Below, in pieces: positions 33,104 to 43,388 of a DNA stretch of 64,000 bases (the stretch's first letter is position 1; every line of letters begins with the position of its first letter). This DNA is from Bacteroidota bacterium (lineage in GTDB: Bacteria > Bacteroidota > Bacteroidia > Flavobacteriales > Weeksellaceae). The notes under the pieces were generated by a model that worked only from the letters and a program-made list of their open reading frames with translations, was not told where the DNA came from and searched no databases. The position numbers were made by a program, and so were the translations under genes. The DNA lies in assembly GCA_018902795.1 (NCBI GenBank), contig JAHIQD010000020.1, positions 236,145-300,144 on the forward strand, in the 5' to 3' direction.

Positions 33104-35785
33104 TTATTCTCCGTCTTCAGATTCACCTTCGTTTTCTTTTTCTTTCTCTATCCTGCTGTTTTCCTCTGCTTCTTCTCTTTCAAGATTTTTCAGATACTCT
33201 GCATCACCCATGTTGCTAATCGCATTATCACCGGTTTGCGGAGCATCCTTGAATTCCGGAAGTACAGAATCTACAGCACCTGGAAGTGTTCCTTCAGCAT
33301 TTTCCTCCTCCATTTCTTCAACTTCCGCCACATCTTTATCCATCTCTACTTTAGCGATGGCAGCAATCTCATCATTCTTTTTCAGGTTGATCACTTTTAC
33401 CCCCTGAGTATTTCTTCCCATCACGCGCATTTCGTCCATTCCCATTCTGATGGCAACTCCGGATTTGTTGATGATCATTAATCCGTCTTCATCGGTTACA
33501 TTCTGAATAGCGATCAGATGACCTGTCTTTTCAGTAATGTTTAAGGTAATAACACCTTTTCCGCCACGGTTGGTTACCCTATAGTCTTCCACTGCCGTAC
33601 GTTTACCGTAGCCTCTTTCAGAAACCACCAAAACGGTCTCATTCTCCACATCATTTACTACAATCATGCCAATAACCTCGTCATTTTCTTCGAGAGATAT
33701 ACCGCGCACTCCAATGGAGCCACGTCCTACTGCTCTTGCTTTTTCTTCAGGGAAACGGATACATTTTCCGTTCTTGGTGGCGATCATAATTTCGGAATCT
33801 CCGTTCGTAAGTCTTGCTCCCAGTAATTGGTCATTATCACGGATTTCAATTGCATTTACCCCGTTTGTTCTCGGTCTTGAGTAAGCTTCCAGAGAAGTTT
33901 TCTTGATGGTACCGTTTTTAGTAATCATCACCACATTCATCTGGTTGACATATTCAGCATCCTTCAGGTCATTAGTTCGGATATATGCTTTAATCTTATC
34001 GTCCGGTTCAATATTGATGAGGTTCTGAACAGCTCTTCCTTTCGAGGTTTTTGAACCTTCAGGAATTTCGAATACCCTCAGCCAGAAACATTTTCCTTTT
34101 TCTGTGAAGAAGAGCATATACTGGTGATTGGTTGCTGCCACAATATACTCAAGGAAATCTTCATCCCTTGTGGTCGCGGCACGGTTTCCTACACCTCCTC
34201 TGCTCTGTACTTTATACTCGGAAAGAGAGGTTCTCTTGATGTAACCCGCATGGGAAATCGTAAGCACTACTTTTTCGTCCGGAATTAAATCTTCAATAGA
34301 CATTTCGCCTCCTGAATAATCAATTTCTGAACGTCTTTCGTCACCGTATTTTTCTTTCATATCAAGAAGCTCCTCCTTAATGATCTCGAATCTTCTGGAT
34401 TCGTTTGCAAGGATATCTTCAAAGTTCTTGATTAAGTTCATGATCTCGTCATACTCCGCACGGATCTTGTCGAGCTCCATTCCGGTAAGTCTCGCTAATC
34501 TTAAATCAAGAATGGCCTGAGACTGAAGGTCAGAAAGATCGAACTCTTTCATCAACCCTTCCTTAGCTTCTGCCGGGTTGGAACTGTGACGGATTATCGC
34601 AATAGCTTTATCCAGATCATCCTGAGTACCGATCACTTTCATGAAACCTTCAAGGATATGCGCTCTCTCTCTGGCTTTTTTAAGTTCGTATTCGGTTCTT
34701 CTGATGACGATTTCATGGCGGTGATCCACAAAATGATGAATGATATCTTTAAGATTCAGCTGCTCGGGTCTTCCTTTTACCAGCGCAATATTATTCACAC
34801 TGAAAGAAGTCTGCAGCGAAGTATATTTGTAAAGCATATTGAGCACTACATTCGGAATCGCATCATTCTTGAGCTCATAAACAATTCTTAAACCCTGTCT
34901 GTCAGATTCGTCACGGATTTCATAGATTCCCGGGATTTTATCATCTTTTACAAGTTCTGCAGTTCTCGCAATCATTTCCGCTTTATTCACCTGATACGGA
35001 ATTTCCGTTACGATGATCGCGTTTCTGTTCCCTACTTCCTCGAAATTCACTTTCGCACGGAGAACAATTCTTCCTCTTCCGGTATGGAAAGCATCACGGA
35101 CACCATCGTAGCCGTAAATAATTCCACCAGTTGGGAAATCGGGAGCGATGATGTGCTTCATCAGCTCATCTATGGTAATGTCTTTATTTTCTACATAGGC
35201 AACAATGGCATCAATACTCTCAGAAAGATTGTGAGGGGCCATATTGGTCGCCATCCCTACCGCAATACCTGAGGCTCCGTTAACCAGAAGATTCGGGATT
35301 TTTGTAGGCATAACGGAAGGCTCCGTCATTGAGTCGTCAAAGTTATTCTGAAAATCTACAGTGTCTTTATCTAAATCTGCTAAAATATCGTCAGCAATCT
35401 TTTTTAATCTTGCTTCTGTATAACGCATTGCTGCAGGCGGATCACCGTCCATGGAACCAAAGTTACCCTGCCCGTCAACCTGCGGATAACGCAGACTCCA
35501 GGGCTGTGCCATACGGACCATTGCGTCATAAACTGAACTGTCACCGTGCGGGTGGTATTTACCAAGAACATCACCGACAATTCTCGCAGATTTCAAATGT
35601 TTTCTGTTTGAAAAAACGTTCAAACCATACATTCCGTATAAAACTCTTCTGTGTACCGGCTTCAAGCCATCTCTTACATCTGGTAATGCTCTGGAAACAA
35701 TTACCGACATCGAATAATCGATGTAAGAGGATTTCATTTCATCAACAATGTTGATAGGAATTAACCTTTCTCCTTCTTTATGCAT
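33104..35785 (-). CDS. gyrA: DNA gyrase subunit A
   Basis: 893 residues from ATG 35785 ([13 protein letters not shown]); an in-frame start 45 bases upstream adds only leader-like sequence. It has the catalytic Tyr122 in [10 protein letters not shown] and a quinolone-resistance region with Ser83 and Asp87 ([10 protein letters not shown]), which are the wild-type, susceptible residues in E. coli numbering. The C-terminal beta-pinwheel has GyrA-box-like segments ([14 protein letters not shown]) and the protein ends in a long acidic tail. It introduces negative supercoils with GyrB. Confidence 0.97.
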   Translation of the reverse strand: MHKEGERLIPINIVDEMKSSYIDYSMSVIVSRALPDVRDGLKPVHRRVLYGMYGLNVFSNRKHLKSARIVGDVLGKYHPHGDSSVYDAMVRMAQPWSLRYPQVDGQGNFGSMDGDPPAAMRYTEARLKKIADDILADLDKDTVDFQNNFDDSMTEPSVMPTKIPNLLVNGASGIAVGMATNMAPHNLSESIDAIVAYVENKDITIDELMKHIIAPDFPTGGIIYGYDGVRDAFHTGRGRIVLRAKVNFEEVGNRNAIIVTEIPYQVNKAEMIARTAELVKDDKIPGIYEIRDESDRQGLRIVYELKNDAIPNVVLNMLYKYTSLQTSFSVNNIALVKGRPEQLNLKDIIHHFVDHRHEIVIRRTEYELKKARERAHILEGFMKVIGTQDDLDKAIAIIRHSSNPAEAKEGLMKEFDLSDLQSQAILDLRLARLTGMELDKIRAEYDEIMNLIKNFEDILANESRRFEIIKEELLDMKEKYGDERRSEIDYSGGEMSIEDLIPDEKVVLTISHAGYIKRTSLSEYKVQSRGGVGNRAATTRDEDFLEYIVAATNHQYMLFFTEKGKCFWLRVFEIPEGSKTSKGRAVQNLINIEPDDKIKAYIRTNDLKDAEYVNQMNVVMITKNGTIKKTSLEAYSRPRTNGVNAIEIRDNDQLLGARLTNGDSEIMIATKNGKCIRFPEEKARAVGRGSIGVRGISLEENDEVIGMIVVNDVENETVLVVSERGYGKRTAVEDYRVTNRGGKGVITLNITEKTGHLIAIQNVTDEDGLMIINKSGVAIRMGMDEMRVMGRNTQGVKVINLKKNDEIAAIAKVEMDKDVAEVEEMEEENAEGTLPGAVDSVLPEFKDAPQTGDNAISNMGDAEYLKNLEREEAEENSRIEKEKENEGESEDGE

Positions 35786-35936
35786 ATTTTTTTTTAATAA
35801 AATGAAAATCAAACAGTTACAAAACCGCATGACTGTTCTTTCGTTTCTGATTTTAAGAACGTGCTAATTTACGAAAATTTTACCGATTTTTGCGCTAGAA
35901 TTTTTCAACAATAAATCATAAAAAAAGTTAAAAACT

Positions 35937-36254
35937 ATGAGCGTTTTAAGTCTGACATTTCACTCCACAGAAAAAATTAATGAAAGCTGGGAAAACTATA
36001 TTGACAGCAACCTTTATCCAATGATTGAAAACCTTATGGATGTTGAAAAATACATTCTTTCGCAAGTAGAGAGCGAAATGATTAATGAAGGCAAAAATAC
36101 CAATCTTCTGCTGGTTTTTGACAACTCCGAAAAGCGTCAGGATTTTATTGAAATTGAGATGAAAAACATTGTAGAAAGAATTGAACAGCATTTTGGACAG
36201 GAAGTGATGGTATTTGTCACCTTTTTAAACCCCCGCAGATCCAAGTTGGATTAA
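35937..36254 (+). CDS. DUF4286 family protein
   Basis: 105 residues (MSVLSLTFHSTEKINESWENYI .. VMVFVTFLNPRRSKLD) with the usual size and ending of DUF4286 proteins of Bacteroidota. The function is unknown; the fold is probably ferredoxin-like. Its last 4 bases overlap the end of the convergent epimerase gene. It is divergent from gyrA. Confidence 0.78.
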   Translation: MSVLSLTFHSTEKINESWENYIDSNLYPMIENLMDVEKYILSQVESEMINEGKNTNLLLVFDNSEKRQDFIEIEMKNIVERIEQHFGQEVMVFVTFLNPRRSKLD

Positions 36255-37099
36255 AAAATTTCAACATTCCACTCAAAAGACTGCGCGGCGTAGGGCTCCA
36301 AAACCTGAATCCCTTCTTTTTCCTCGATTTTTCCAGTCGAATGGTGGCTGTCGGCAATTCCCAGCCAGGGTTCAATACAGATAAAAGGAGCATCTTTTTT
36401 TGTCCAGATTCCCAAAAAAGGAAAATCAGGAAAACTCACTTTCAATTGCGGAGATTTATCTTTCAGTAAAGTCAGAGAAGAGGTGGCTGAATCTTTCAAA
36501 ACAATCGCGTCATTTTCAAACAGGGAATAATTTAAAGGCAGAATTCTCCCTTCCAAAACCACTTCCCGCGTCTCCCCAGAAAACAGATTATTCTCCAACT
36601 GATGACTCGTCAAATTTTCCTCACGGTCAAATTCCAAAGCGTAATCTTCAATATTTCCATTCACCGAAAATGCCGGATGTGCACCAATAGAATAATACAT
36701 CCTGTCACTTGAAGCATTACTCACGGTGTATTTTACAAATATCTGATTTTGAATTAAATAATATTCTATATTTAAAGTAAATTCGAATGGATAAACTTTT
36801 AAAGTTTCTTCTGAATATTTCAAAGAAAAAACAGCTGAATCATCCGCTTTAGCGATCAGTTCAAAATCACATTCCCGTGCAAAACCATGTCTTGGAAGTT
36901 GATATTTTTTGTTCTCGTATTCATAGAAATCATCTTTTAATCCCCCGATAATCGGAAACAAAACCGGTGACGTTTTGTCCCAGAAATTCTCACCAATCTC
37001 CCAAATAAAATTTTTCCCGGCTTTCTCAACCGACACCAATTCGGCTCCTTTGTGATTAATTTTTGCTTTTAAAAACTGGTTCTGAATAGTGGTTTTCAT
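36251..37099 (-). CDS. Aldose 1-epimerase family protein (LacX-like)
   Basis: 282 residues. The motifs WDKTSPVLFPIIGGLKDD, LPRHGFARECDF and YSIGAHPAFSV (putative catalytic His) mark the galactose-mutarotase-like superfamily, LacX-type. It would interconvert sugar anomers; the true substrate is unknown. No signal peptide is present. It follows the acyl-CoA reductase by 12 bases on the same strand and may share its transcript. Confidence 0.88.
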   Translation of the reverse strand: MKTTIQNQFLKAKINHKGAELVSVEKAGKNFIWEIGENFWDKTSPVLFPIIGGLKDDFYEYENKKYQLPRHGFARECDFELIAKADDSAVFSLKYSEETLKVYPFEFTLNIEYYLIQNQIFVKYTVSNASSDRMYYSIGAHPAFSVNGNIEDYALEFDREENLTSHQLENNLFSGETREVVLEGRILPLNYSLFENDAIVLKDSATSSLTLLKDKSPQLKVSFPDFPFLGIWTKKDAPFICIEPWLGIADSHHSTGKIEEKEGIQVLEPYAAQSFEWNVEIF

Positions 37100-37111
37100 C
37101 CAATATTGATA

Positions 37112-38146
37112 TTAAATTACCTCCAGAAACCTCATGGTATCCACATTATCCGCATAAGTATCCAAACCGGGATTCTGGGCAGCTCCCAAAGGAATTGAAT
37201 TCAGGCCTAATTCAGATTTCGCAACAATTGTCTGGATATTTTCTTCGTTTTCTTCAATGAATTTCCGCACTTCTTCTACCTTCGAATATCTGGAAAAATT
37301 AATCACTGAAAGCGGAGAAAAAAGATCATCATCTTCTTTCAGCATCACGAAATTGTTATCCCAGAATTTCACCTGATTCAGCAGATAAACAGCACGGTTG
37401 TATTCGTAATTGTTTGCGTATTTATTATGATTGATGACTTCTTTAAAATTCAGAAAATTCTCAAAAATGGCATCAATTTTAAAGTCTTCAGGAATGAAAA
37501 TCCTGGTTACATTTCTGCATCCCAAACCAAAATACCTGAAAATATCCTCTGCCAAAAGCTGCAGTTCAGCCTCGGTTTCATCACCTTTCAGAACCGCAAC
37601 CGAAGTTCTGTTTTTCCGGATGATGCTTAAATGATTTTTAAAATAATACTCAAGATATCTTGCTGTATTATTACTTCCTGTTGCAATAACAGCATCAAAA
37701 TCGTCTAATCTTTCCACGAGTTCATACTGCACATTACCCTCAGAAAATTCATTCCATTTTTTCAAAAGAAAAGGCAGCAGATGTCGGTCTTTGGAAGAAA
37801 GTTTGATCAACGGAATATGATTGCTCAAAACCACTGACATGACATCATGAAATCCTACCATAGGAATGTTTCCCGCCAAAATAAGCCCGACTTTCTTAGA
37901 GGTTTTTGAAGTCTGATAGTTTGAAAGCCACTGTTTCAGATTTTCTTCGGTGAGCAGCTCAGCCCATTGCTTCAAAGCAAATTTTTGATTTTCCAGAGTA
38001 AACCATGAATTTTCTATTTCCGATTTTCTCAACAAAGCAGAAAAGGCTTCATCATTTTCATTAAAATTTTCAAGTTTTGTTTCTAAAAATTTCCTAATAT
38101 ATAAGCTAAGCTTACAAAGGCCTGAAATTTGTTTTTCTGTATTCAT
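37112..38146 (-). CDS. Acyl-CoA reductase (LuxC-like)
   Basis: 344 residues of the LuxC/aldehyde-dehydrogenase-like family: GLILAGNIPMVGFHDVMSV (nucleotide-binding), AVIATGSNNTARYLEYYF, NRTSVAVL and FGLGCRNVTRIF, with Cys as the probable nucleophile. It is shorter than Vibrio LuxC. There is no luciferase or LuxE nearby, so the role is not bioluminescence; it may make fatty aldehydes. It is transcribed away from a ferredoxin gene across a 59-base shared promoter region, a neighbourhood often seen in Flavobacteria. Confidence 0.85.
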   Translation of the reverse strand: MNTEKQISGLCKLSLYIRKFLETKLENFNENDEAFSALLRKSEIENSWFTLENQKFALKQWAELLTEENLKQWLSNYQTSKTSKKVGLILAGNIPMVGFHDVMSVVLSNHIPLIKLSSKDRHLLPFLLKKWNEFSEGNVQYELVERLDDFDAVIATGSNNTARYLEYYFKNHLSIIRKNRTSVAVLKGDETEAELQLLAEDIFRYFGLGCRNVTRIFIPEDFKIDAIFENFLNFKEVINHNKYANNYEYNRAVYLLNQVKFWDNNFVMLKEDDDLFSPLSVINFSRYSKVEEVRKFIEENEENIQTIVAKSELGLNSIPLGAAQNPGLDTYADNVDTMRFLEVI

Positions 38147-38172
38147 TATGAGGAAAATTGAGGGATTTTATG

Positions 38173-38180
38173 TAATTTTG
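38173..38180 (+). promoter_or_regulatory. -7 promoter element of the ferredoxin gene
   Basis: TAATTTTG matches TAnnTTTG and lies 26 bases before the ferredoxin ATG. Confidence 0.6.
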
Positions 38181-38205
38181 TGCAAATTTAAAAAATAAAG
38201 TAGCA

Positions 38206-38556
38206 ATGGCTATCAGAATAACAGATGAATGTATAAATTGTGGTGCTTGTGAACCCGAATGTCCGAATACTGCCATATATGAAGGCGCTGTAGACTGGAA
38301 AGCATCCGACGGAACGGCACTCAAAGGACGGGTCGTAATGAAGTCGGGATTATCCGTTGATGCAGATGACCCGCAGGAACCGGTAAGTGATGATGTTTAT
38401 TTCATTGTCGCCGATAAATGTACCGAATGTAAAGGCTTCCATGAAGAGCCGCAATGCGCTGCCGTTTGCCCGGTAGACTGCTGTATTCCGGATGACGATC
38501 ATGTAGAGTCGGAAGAGAGCTTGCTTCAGAAAAAAGCCTTTTTACACGGAGAATAA
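38206..38556 (+). CDS. 4Fe-4S dicluster ferredoxin
   Basis: 116 residues. Cluster 1 cysteines are [12 protein letters not shown], and cluster 2 reads [22 protein letters not shown], with the insertion typical of the 2[4Fe-4S] family. A long loop of about 45 residues separates the two. It carries electrons at low potential in the cytoplasm. It is divergent from the acyl-CoA reductase, followed by a terminator, and then serC. Confidence 0.93.
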   Translation: MAIRITDECINCGACEPECPNTAIYEGAVDWKASDGTALKGRVVMKSGLSVDADDPQEPVSDDVYFIVADKCTECKGFHEEPQCAAVCPVDCCIPDDDHVESEESLLQKKAFLHGE

Positions 38557-38562
38557 AAATTT

Positions 38563-38592
38563 CCGCTCACTTTTTGTGGGCGTTTTTTTTAT
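38563..38592 (+). terminator. Terminator after the ferredoxin gene
   Basis: CGCTCAC pairs with GTGGGCG (one mismatch) and is followed by eight T residues. Confidence 0.7.
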
Positions 38593-38658
38593 ATTTTTAA
38601 TCCAAATGTCAAATACAGTGAACCCGCAGCTTGCGAATCATTGTAAAAACAAAAAAAG

Positions 38659-39723
38659 ATGAGCAAAAAACACAATTTCAGCGCAGGACCATGCATTTTA
38701 CCTCAGGAAGTTTTCCAGAAATCGGCTGAAGCTATTTTAGATTTTAATGGGATAGGCCTTTCACTCCTCGAAATTTCGCACCGCAGCAAAGATTTTGTTG
38801 CCGTAATGGACGAAGCAAGAGCTATCGTAAAACGCCTGATGAATTTGGGTGATGATTATGAAGTGCTTTATTTAGGGGGCGGTGCAAGTCTGCAGTTTGT
38901 GATGGTTCCATTTAATTTAATGAAAGCTGAAAATGGTAAAGCAGCATATCTAGATACCGGAGTTTGGGCGGCAGGAGCGATTAAAGAAGCAAAAAAGTTC
39001 GGAACTGTAGATGTGGTAGGCTCGTCGAAAGAGGAAAACTACTCTTTTGTTCCTAAAGATTATACCGTCGGAAGTGAATACGATTATTTCCACTGCACTT
39101 CAAACAATACGATTTATGGAACTCAGATGAAATCTTTCCCGAAAGTTGACACGCTGATGGTGTGTGACATGAGTTCAGATATTTTTTCAAGACAGCTGGA
39201 TTTCTCCCAGTTTGATCTGATCTATGCAGGAGCACAGAAAAACATGGGTCCGGCCGGAGTAACTTTGGTGGTGGTTAAAAAAGACATTTTAGGCAAAACA
39301 GGAAGAGACATCCCTTTCATCCTCAATTATCAAAGCCATATCGACAAAGAATCCATGTACAATACCCCTCCCGTTTTCCCGGTGTATGCATCACTTTTAA
39401 CATTGCAGCATTTAGAAAATAACGGTGGAATTGCCGCTGCTGAAGTACGGAACGAAGCCAAAGCAAAATTACTTTACGAAGAAATCGACCGCAATCCGCT
39501 GTTTGAAACCTTTTGTGTGAAAGAAGACCGTTCATTAATGAATGTCTCTTTCAGATTACTGGATGAATCTAAAAAAGAAGAATTCGATAATGCATGGAAA
39601 GCAGCAGGAATAAGCGGTTTGAACGGTCACAGAAGTTTGGGCGGTTACCGGGCAAGCCTCTACAACGCACTGCCAATTGAAAGCGTTCAGGTTTTGGTGG
39701 AGGTCATGAAAAATTTAAACTAA
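38659..39723 (+). CDS. serC: Phosphoserine aminotransferase
   Basis: 354 residues, PLP class V aminotransferase. The start HNFSAGPCILPQEV, then SHRSKDF, GGGASLQF, the PLP-lysine segment DLIYAGAQKNMGPAGV and the end GLNGHRSLGGYRASLYNA are diagnostic of SerC. It converts 3-phosphohydroxypyruvate and glutamate to phosphoserine. It begins a three-gene run serC, serA, DUF1015 on the plus strand with gaps of 39 and 6 bases. Confidence 0.97.
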   Translation: MSKKHNFSAGPCILPQEVFQKSAEAILDFNGIGLSLLEISHRSKDFVAVMDEARAIVKRLMNLGDDYEVLYLGGGASLQFVMVPFNLMKAENGKAAYLDTGVWAAGAIKEAKKFGTVDVVGSSKEENYSFVPKDYTVGSEYDYFHCTSNNTIYGTQMKSFPKVDTLMVCDMSSDIFSRQLDFSQFDLIYAGAQKNMGPAGVTLVVVKKDILGKTGRDIPFILNYQSHIDKESMYNTPPVFPVYASLLTLQHLENNGGIAAAEVRNEAKAKLLYEEIDRNPLFETFCVKEDRSLMNVSFRLLDESKKEEFDNAWKAAGISGLNGHRSLGGYRASLYNALPIESVQVLVEVMKNLN

Positions 39724-39762
39724 AGTTTTCAGGATAGAATTGTTGAATTCATTGAATAAATT

Positions 39763-40722
39763 ATGAAGGTTTTAGCAAACGACGGAATTTCAGAATCGGG
39801 TAAAAATGCTTTATTGGAAGCAGGAATAGAACTTCTGGAAGCAAAAGTTTCTCAGGAACATCTGGTGAATTTCATTAATGAAAATCAGGTGGATGTTCTG
39901 CTGGTAAGAAGCGCAACAAAAGTTGCACAGGATGTAATTGATGCCTGTCCCGGCATTAAAATTATCGGACGAGGCGGCGTTGGGATGGATAATATTGATG
40001 TGGAATACGCTATTGATAAAGGAATTTACGTCATTAATACTCCAAAAGCATCTTCAAGGTCGGTTGCAGAAATGGTTTTTGCGCACTTTTTTTCACTGGC
40101 AAGATTTCTTCACGAATCGAACAGATTAATGCCTCTGGAAGGAGATACGCACTTTAAGGCCATGAAAAAATCGTTTTCAAAAGCGGTTGAACTGGAAGGA
40201 AAAACATTAGGCGTCATCGGTTTTGGCGGAATTGGTCAGGAAGTAGTAAAAATCGGAATTTCCTTAGGAATGAAGATTAAAGTACTTACCAGAAAGCCAA
40301 GAACAGAAACCATATTTTTAGATTTCTTCGATGGACAGACCGTAAATTTTGAAATCAGCTCGACCAACGATTTTGATGCATTCCTGAAAGACACTGATTT
40401 TATCAGCATCAACACGCCAAAAACCAACGAATACATTATCGATACGCCACAATTCGAAAAAATGAAAGACGGCGTTTTCATCGTAAATACCGCACGTGGT
40501 GGCGTCATCAATGAAGTTACCCTACTCGATTATATTGAGTCCGGAAAAGTTGCCGGTGCAGCTTTGGATGTTTTCGAAAACGAACCCAATCCTGAACTTC
40601 CGCTTCTGATGAATCCCAACCTTTCCCTTTCTCCGCATCTGGGGGGAAACACCCTTGATGCCCAGGAAAAAATCGGAACTGAACTTGCAATGCAAATCAT
40701 TGATATTAAAAAGAAACTATAA
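39763..40722 (+). CDS. serA: D-3-phosphoglycerate dehydrogenase, short form
   Basis: 319 residues. It has the D-2-hydroxyacid dehydrogenase motifs LVRSATKV, GRGGVGMDNIDVEYA, GKTLGVIGFGGIGQEV (Rossmann GxGxxG), FIVNTARGGVINE (catalytic Arg), and the His of SPHLGGNT. There is no C-terminal ACT or ASB regulatory domain, so the serine feedback domain of the long form is absent. It oxidises 3-phosphoglycerate in the first step of serine synthesis and sits between serC and a DUF1015 gene. Confidence 0.94.
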   Translation: MKVLANDGISESGKNALLEAGIELLEAKVSQEHLVNFINENQVDVLLVRSATKVAQDVIDACPGIKIIGRGGVGMDNIDVEYAIDKGIYVINTPKASSRSVAEMVFAHFFSLARFLHESNRLMPLEGDTHFKAMKKSFSKAVELEGKTLGVIGFGGIGQEVVKIGISLGMKIKVLTRKPRTETIFLDFFDGQTVNFEISSTNDFDAFLKDTDFISINTPKTNEYIIDTPQFEKMKDGVFIVNTARGGVINEVTLLDYIESGKVAGAALDVFENEPNPELPLLMNPNLSLSPHLGGNTLDAQEKIGTELAMQIIDIKKKL

Positions 40723-40728
40723 TATATT

Positions 40729-41973
40729 ATGCCTATATTCAGACCATTCCGGGGAATAAGACCGAGTGAAGATTATGTTGATATATTCCCTACGCATCCT
40801 TTAGATAACTTCTCACAGGAAGAAATCAACAAGAAAGCTCAGTTAGAGTCGTCGTATATTCAGATGATCAAACCTTACGTCGTAAGTAAATCTAAAGATA
40901 TCGACCGGAATCTGCGGAAAATACGGACTAATTTTGAAGAATTGCTTGATGATAAGAAACTCACTCAGGACAGTTCTTCCTATTACCTGTATGAGCAGAT
41001 CTTACCGAATAAATCGGTATTCCGAGGATTGCTGGGTTTGGTAAGTGTGGATGATTTCCGGAACGGGAAGATTAAAAAACACGAATCAACGCTTACTCAC
41101 AAGAAAGAAAAGCTCGCTTACTATCTGGAGAAAGTGAACATTCAGGCCGAACCTGTGCTGCTTACTTATATGGCAAACCCGAAAGTGGAGCTGCTGATGA
41201 ATCATGAAGAAAAGAATGTCCCTGTTCTGAACTATCTTGATGATAACGGCACGCGGCATAAAGTATGGCGGATTGATAACCGGCTAAAAATGATGCAGTT
41301 CAAAGAAGTTCTGGAACAGATTGATTCGTTTTACATTGCGGACGGTCACCACCGAATTGGGTCCACCGCTTTAAATGCTCAAAATCTTCAGAACAAAAAT
41401 AAAAAACACAACGGAACTGAGCATTACAACTACGTATTCAGCTTCCTGGTTTCGAACCAGTCAATCAAAATCAACGATTACAACAGACTTCTGGAAGATC
41501 TGAACGGACTTTCCGAAGCGGAGTTTTTAAAGAAAATTGAAGAAAATTTCCTTGTTCACGATAAAGGGGAAACACCGTATTATCCTTCGCAGAAGTTCCA
41601 TATATCGATGTATCTGGGCGGAAAATTCTATTCCCTGCATGTAAAACATGATCTGAGAAAACAGCAGAGCGAAATGAACGATCTCGATCATTTCCTTCTC
41701 GAAGAATTTATTATTAAGGACATCTTAGGAATCGAAGATCCCAAAACCACCGATAAAATCACTTATATAAAGGGGAGCTCAAATATCGAAGGCATCAAAG
41801 CCATTAAAGAAAACGTGGATTCCGGGAAATATAAAGTCGGTTTCGGAATTTATCCTGTAAGCTTTAATGATCTGCTAAAAGTCTCTAACAAAAATATTAA
41901 GATGCCGCCAAAATGCACTTATATTGAACCTAAACTAGTAACGGCTTTAGTAATGTACGATATGAAACAATAA
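40729..41973 (+). CDS. DUF1015 protein of the serine operon
   Basis: 414 residues. The start MPIFRPFRGIRPSEDYVD and the motif FYIADGHHRIGSTALN mark the DUF1015 family. The DGHHR motif resembles that of ParB/Srx-type enzymes such as the archaeal serine kinase SerK. No phosphoserine phosphatase gene (serB) is visible in the run. The gene is 6 bases from serA, so it may work on serine or phosphoserine. This functional link is inferred from position and the motif. Confidence 0.85.
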   Translation: MPIFRPFRGIRPSEDYVDIFPTHPLDNFSQEEINKKAQLESSYIQMIKPYVVSKSKDIDRNLRKIRTNFEELLDDKKLTQDSSSYYLYEQILPNKSVFRGLLGLVSVDDFRNGKIKKHESTLTHKKEKLAYYLEKVNIQAEPVLLTYMANPKVELLMNHEEKNVPVLNYLDDNGTRHKVWRIDNRLKMMQFKEVLEQIDSFYIADGHHRIGSTALNAQNLQNKNKKHNGTEHYNYVFSFLVSNQSIKINDYNRLLEDLNGLSEAEFLKKIEENFLVHDKGETPYYPSQKFHISMYLGGKFYSLHVKHDLRKQQSEMNDLDHFLLEEFIIKDILGIEDPKTTDKITYIKGSSNIEGIKAIKENVDSGKYKVGFGIYPVSFNDLLKVSNKNIKMPPKCTYIEPKLVTALVMYDMKQ

Positions 41974-41996
41974 CTATTTTTTTAAATTAATTTGTT

Positions 41997-42004
41997 TAAA
42001 TTTG
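41997..42004 (+). promoter_or_regulatory. -7 promoter element of the M28 peptidase gene
   Basis: TAAATTTG matches TAnnTTTG 20 bases before the ATG at 42024. Confidence 0.55.
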
Positions 42005-42023
42005 GGAATCAATTAAACAATTC

Positions 42024-43388
42024 ATGAAACAGATTCTCATTAAAATACTTCCGCTCTTTCTGGGCGGAATTTTATTTTCCCAAACCAGCCGCGATTCTCT
42101 GCAGTTCAAAAACATTTCCGATGAAATGTTAACCAATGGTGCAGCCTATGAAAATTTACGGGATTTAACTCAGAATATCGGTCACCGCTTAAGCGGTTCC
42201 GCTGCTTATGAAAAATCTACCGACTGGGCTGTTCAAAAATTAAAAGAAGCCGGCGCTGATAAAGTCTGGAAAGAGGAAGTAATGGTTCCGGTATGGGAGC
42301 GGGGAAAAGAATCTCTCCATATCAAAACCGGAAAAGGAAACTGGAAAGTGCTTAAAATGCTTTCCTTAGGAAACTCTGAAGGGACAAAAGGCAAAAACGT
42401 GCAAGCTGAAATCATTTTTGTAAAAAACAAAGCAGAGTTCGACCTTCTTCCTGAAAGTGCCATTAAAGGAAAAATTGTATTCTTCAATTATGCTTTTAAC
42501 CAGAAGTTCATTTCTACAGGTCAGGCATATGGTGACGCCGGAATCTATCGCCGTTCTCCCGCTTCGTGGGCCGGCAAAAAGGGAGCGAAAGCGGTGATCA
42601 TCCGGTCGCTTTCTTCTGCTTTTGATGATGTTCCGCATACCGGAATGATGCGTTATGACCAGGATGACAATACCAAAATTCCTGCTGTTGCCATTGGACC
42701 GAAAAGTGCGGATGAGCTGGAAAAAGCTTTAAAAACTGAGAAAATTATCGCCCGGCTCAATTCCAGTTGCGGCATGAAAGGGGAAAAACTCTCGCATTCG
42801 GTAATTGGGGAAATTACCGGAAATAAAGATCAGAGTGTAATTGTAGTGGGCGGCCACCTTGATTCCTGGGACGTTGGTGAAGGTGCGCATGATGACGGGG
42901 CCGGAATTGTTCAGAGTATGGAAGTCCTCAGAACTTTCAAAAAACTCGGTATGAAAAATAACCACACCATCCGCGTGGTATGTTTTGCCAATGAAGAAAA
43001 CGGTGTGAGAGGAGGAAATACTTACGCAGATAACATCCGTAAAAAAAATGAAAAACATATCTTCGGGATAGAAAGTGACGGCGGTGGTTTCACGCCAAGA
43101 GGAATTGCTCTGCTGATGGATGCTGAAAAACGCAAAGAGATTCAGTCCTGGCGGAATCTTTTTCTTCCGTATGGCGTTCATAATTTTGAACTGCAGTATG
43201 CCGGAACCGATATCGAACCGATGGAAAAACTCGGGGTGCCTTTAGCAGAACTCGTTCCGGATTCGCAGCGGTATTTCGAAATTCATCATTCTGAGGAAGA
43301 CACTTTCGATAAAGTAAACCGCCGCGAACTGCTGTTGGGCGCTGTTGCGATGGGACAGCTCATTTACATGATCGATAAAAACTGGTAA
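42024..43388 (+). CDS. Secreted M28 family peptidase (carboxypeptidase Q-like)
   Basis: 454 residues with a signal peptide (MKQILIKILPLFLGGILFSQ). A protease-associated (PA) segment is present at about 125-225, and the M28 catalytic domain has the zinc ligands GGHLDSWDVGEGAHDDGAG (His, Asp), NEENGVRGG (Glu-Glu), ESDGGG (Asp) and HHSEEDTFDKV (His). This arrangement is that of plasma glutamate carboxypeptidase-like enzymes. Its stop overlaps the next start as TAATG, so dgkA is translationally coupled. Confidence 0.92.
   Translation: MKQILIKILPLFLGGILFSQTSRDSLQFKNISDEMLTNGAAYENLRDLTQNIGHRLSGSAAYEKSTDWAVQKLKEAGADKVWKEEVMVPVWERGKESLHIKTGKGNWKVLKMLSLGNSEGTKGKNVQAEIIFVKNKAEFDLLPESAIKGKIVFFNYAFNQKFISTGQAYGDAGIYRRSPASWAGKKGAKAVIIRSLSSAFDDVPHTGMMRYDQDDNTKIPAVAIGPKSADELEKALKTEKIIARLNSSCGMKGEKLSHSVIGEITGNKDQSVIVVGGHLDSWDVGEGAHDDGAGIVQSMEVLRTFKKLGMKNNHTIRVVCFANEENGVRGGNTYADNIRKKNEKHIFGIESDGGGFTPRGIALLMDAEKRKEIQSWRNLFLPYGVHNFELQYAGTDIEPMEKLGVPLAELVPDSQRYFEIHHSEEDTFDKVNRRELLLGAVAMGQLIYMIDKNW

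Noticed and set aside
33104..35785. Quinolone-resistant gyrA allele
   Set aside because: Positions 83 and 87 are Ser and Asp, the usual susceptible residues.
37112..38146. Bioluminescence (lux) locus
   Set aside because: LuxC-like reductase only; no luxA, luxB, luxD or luxE nearby.
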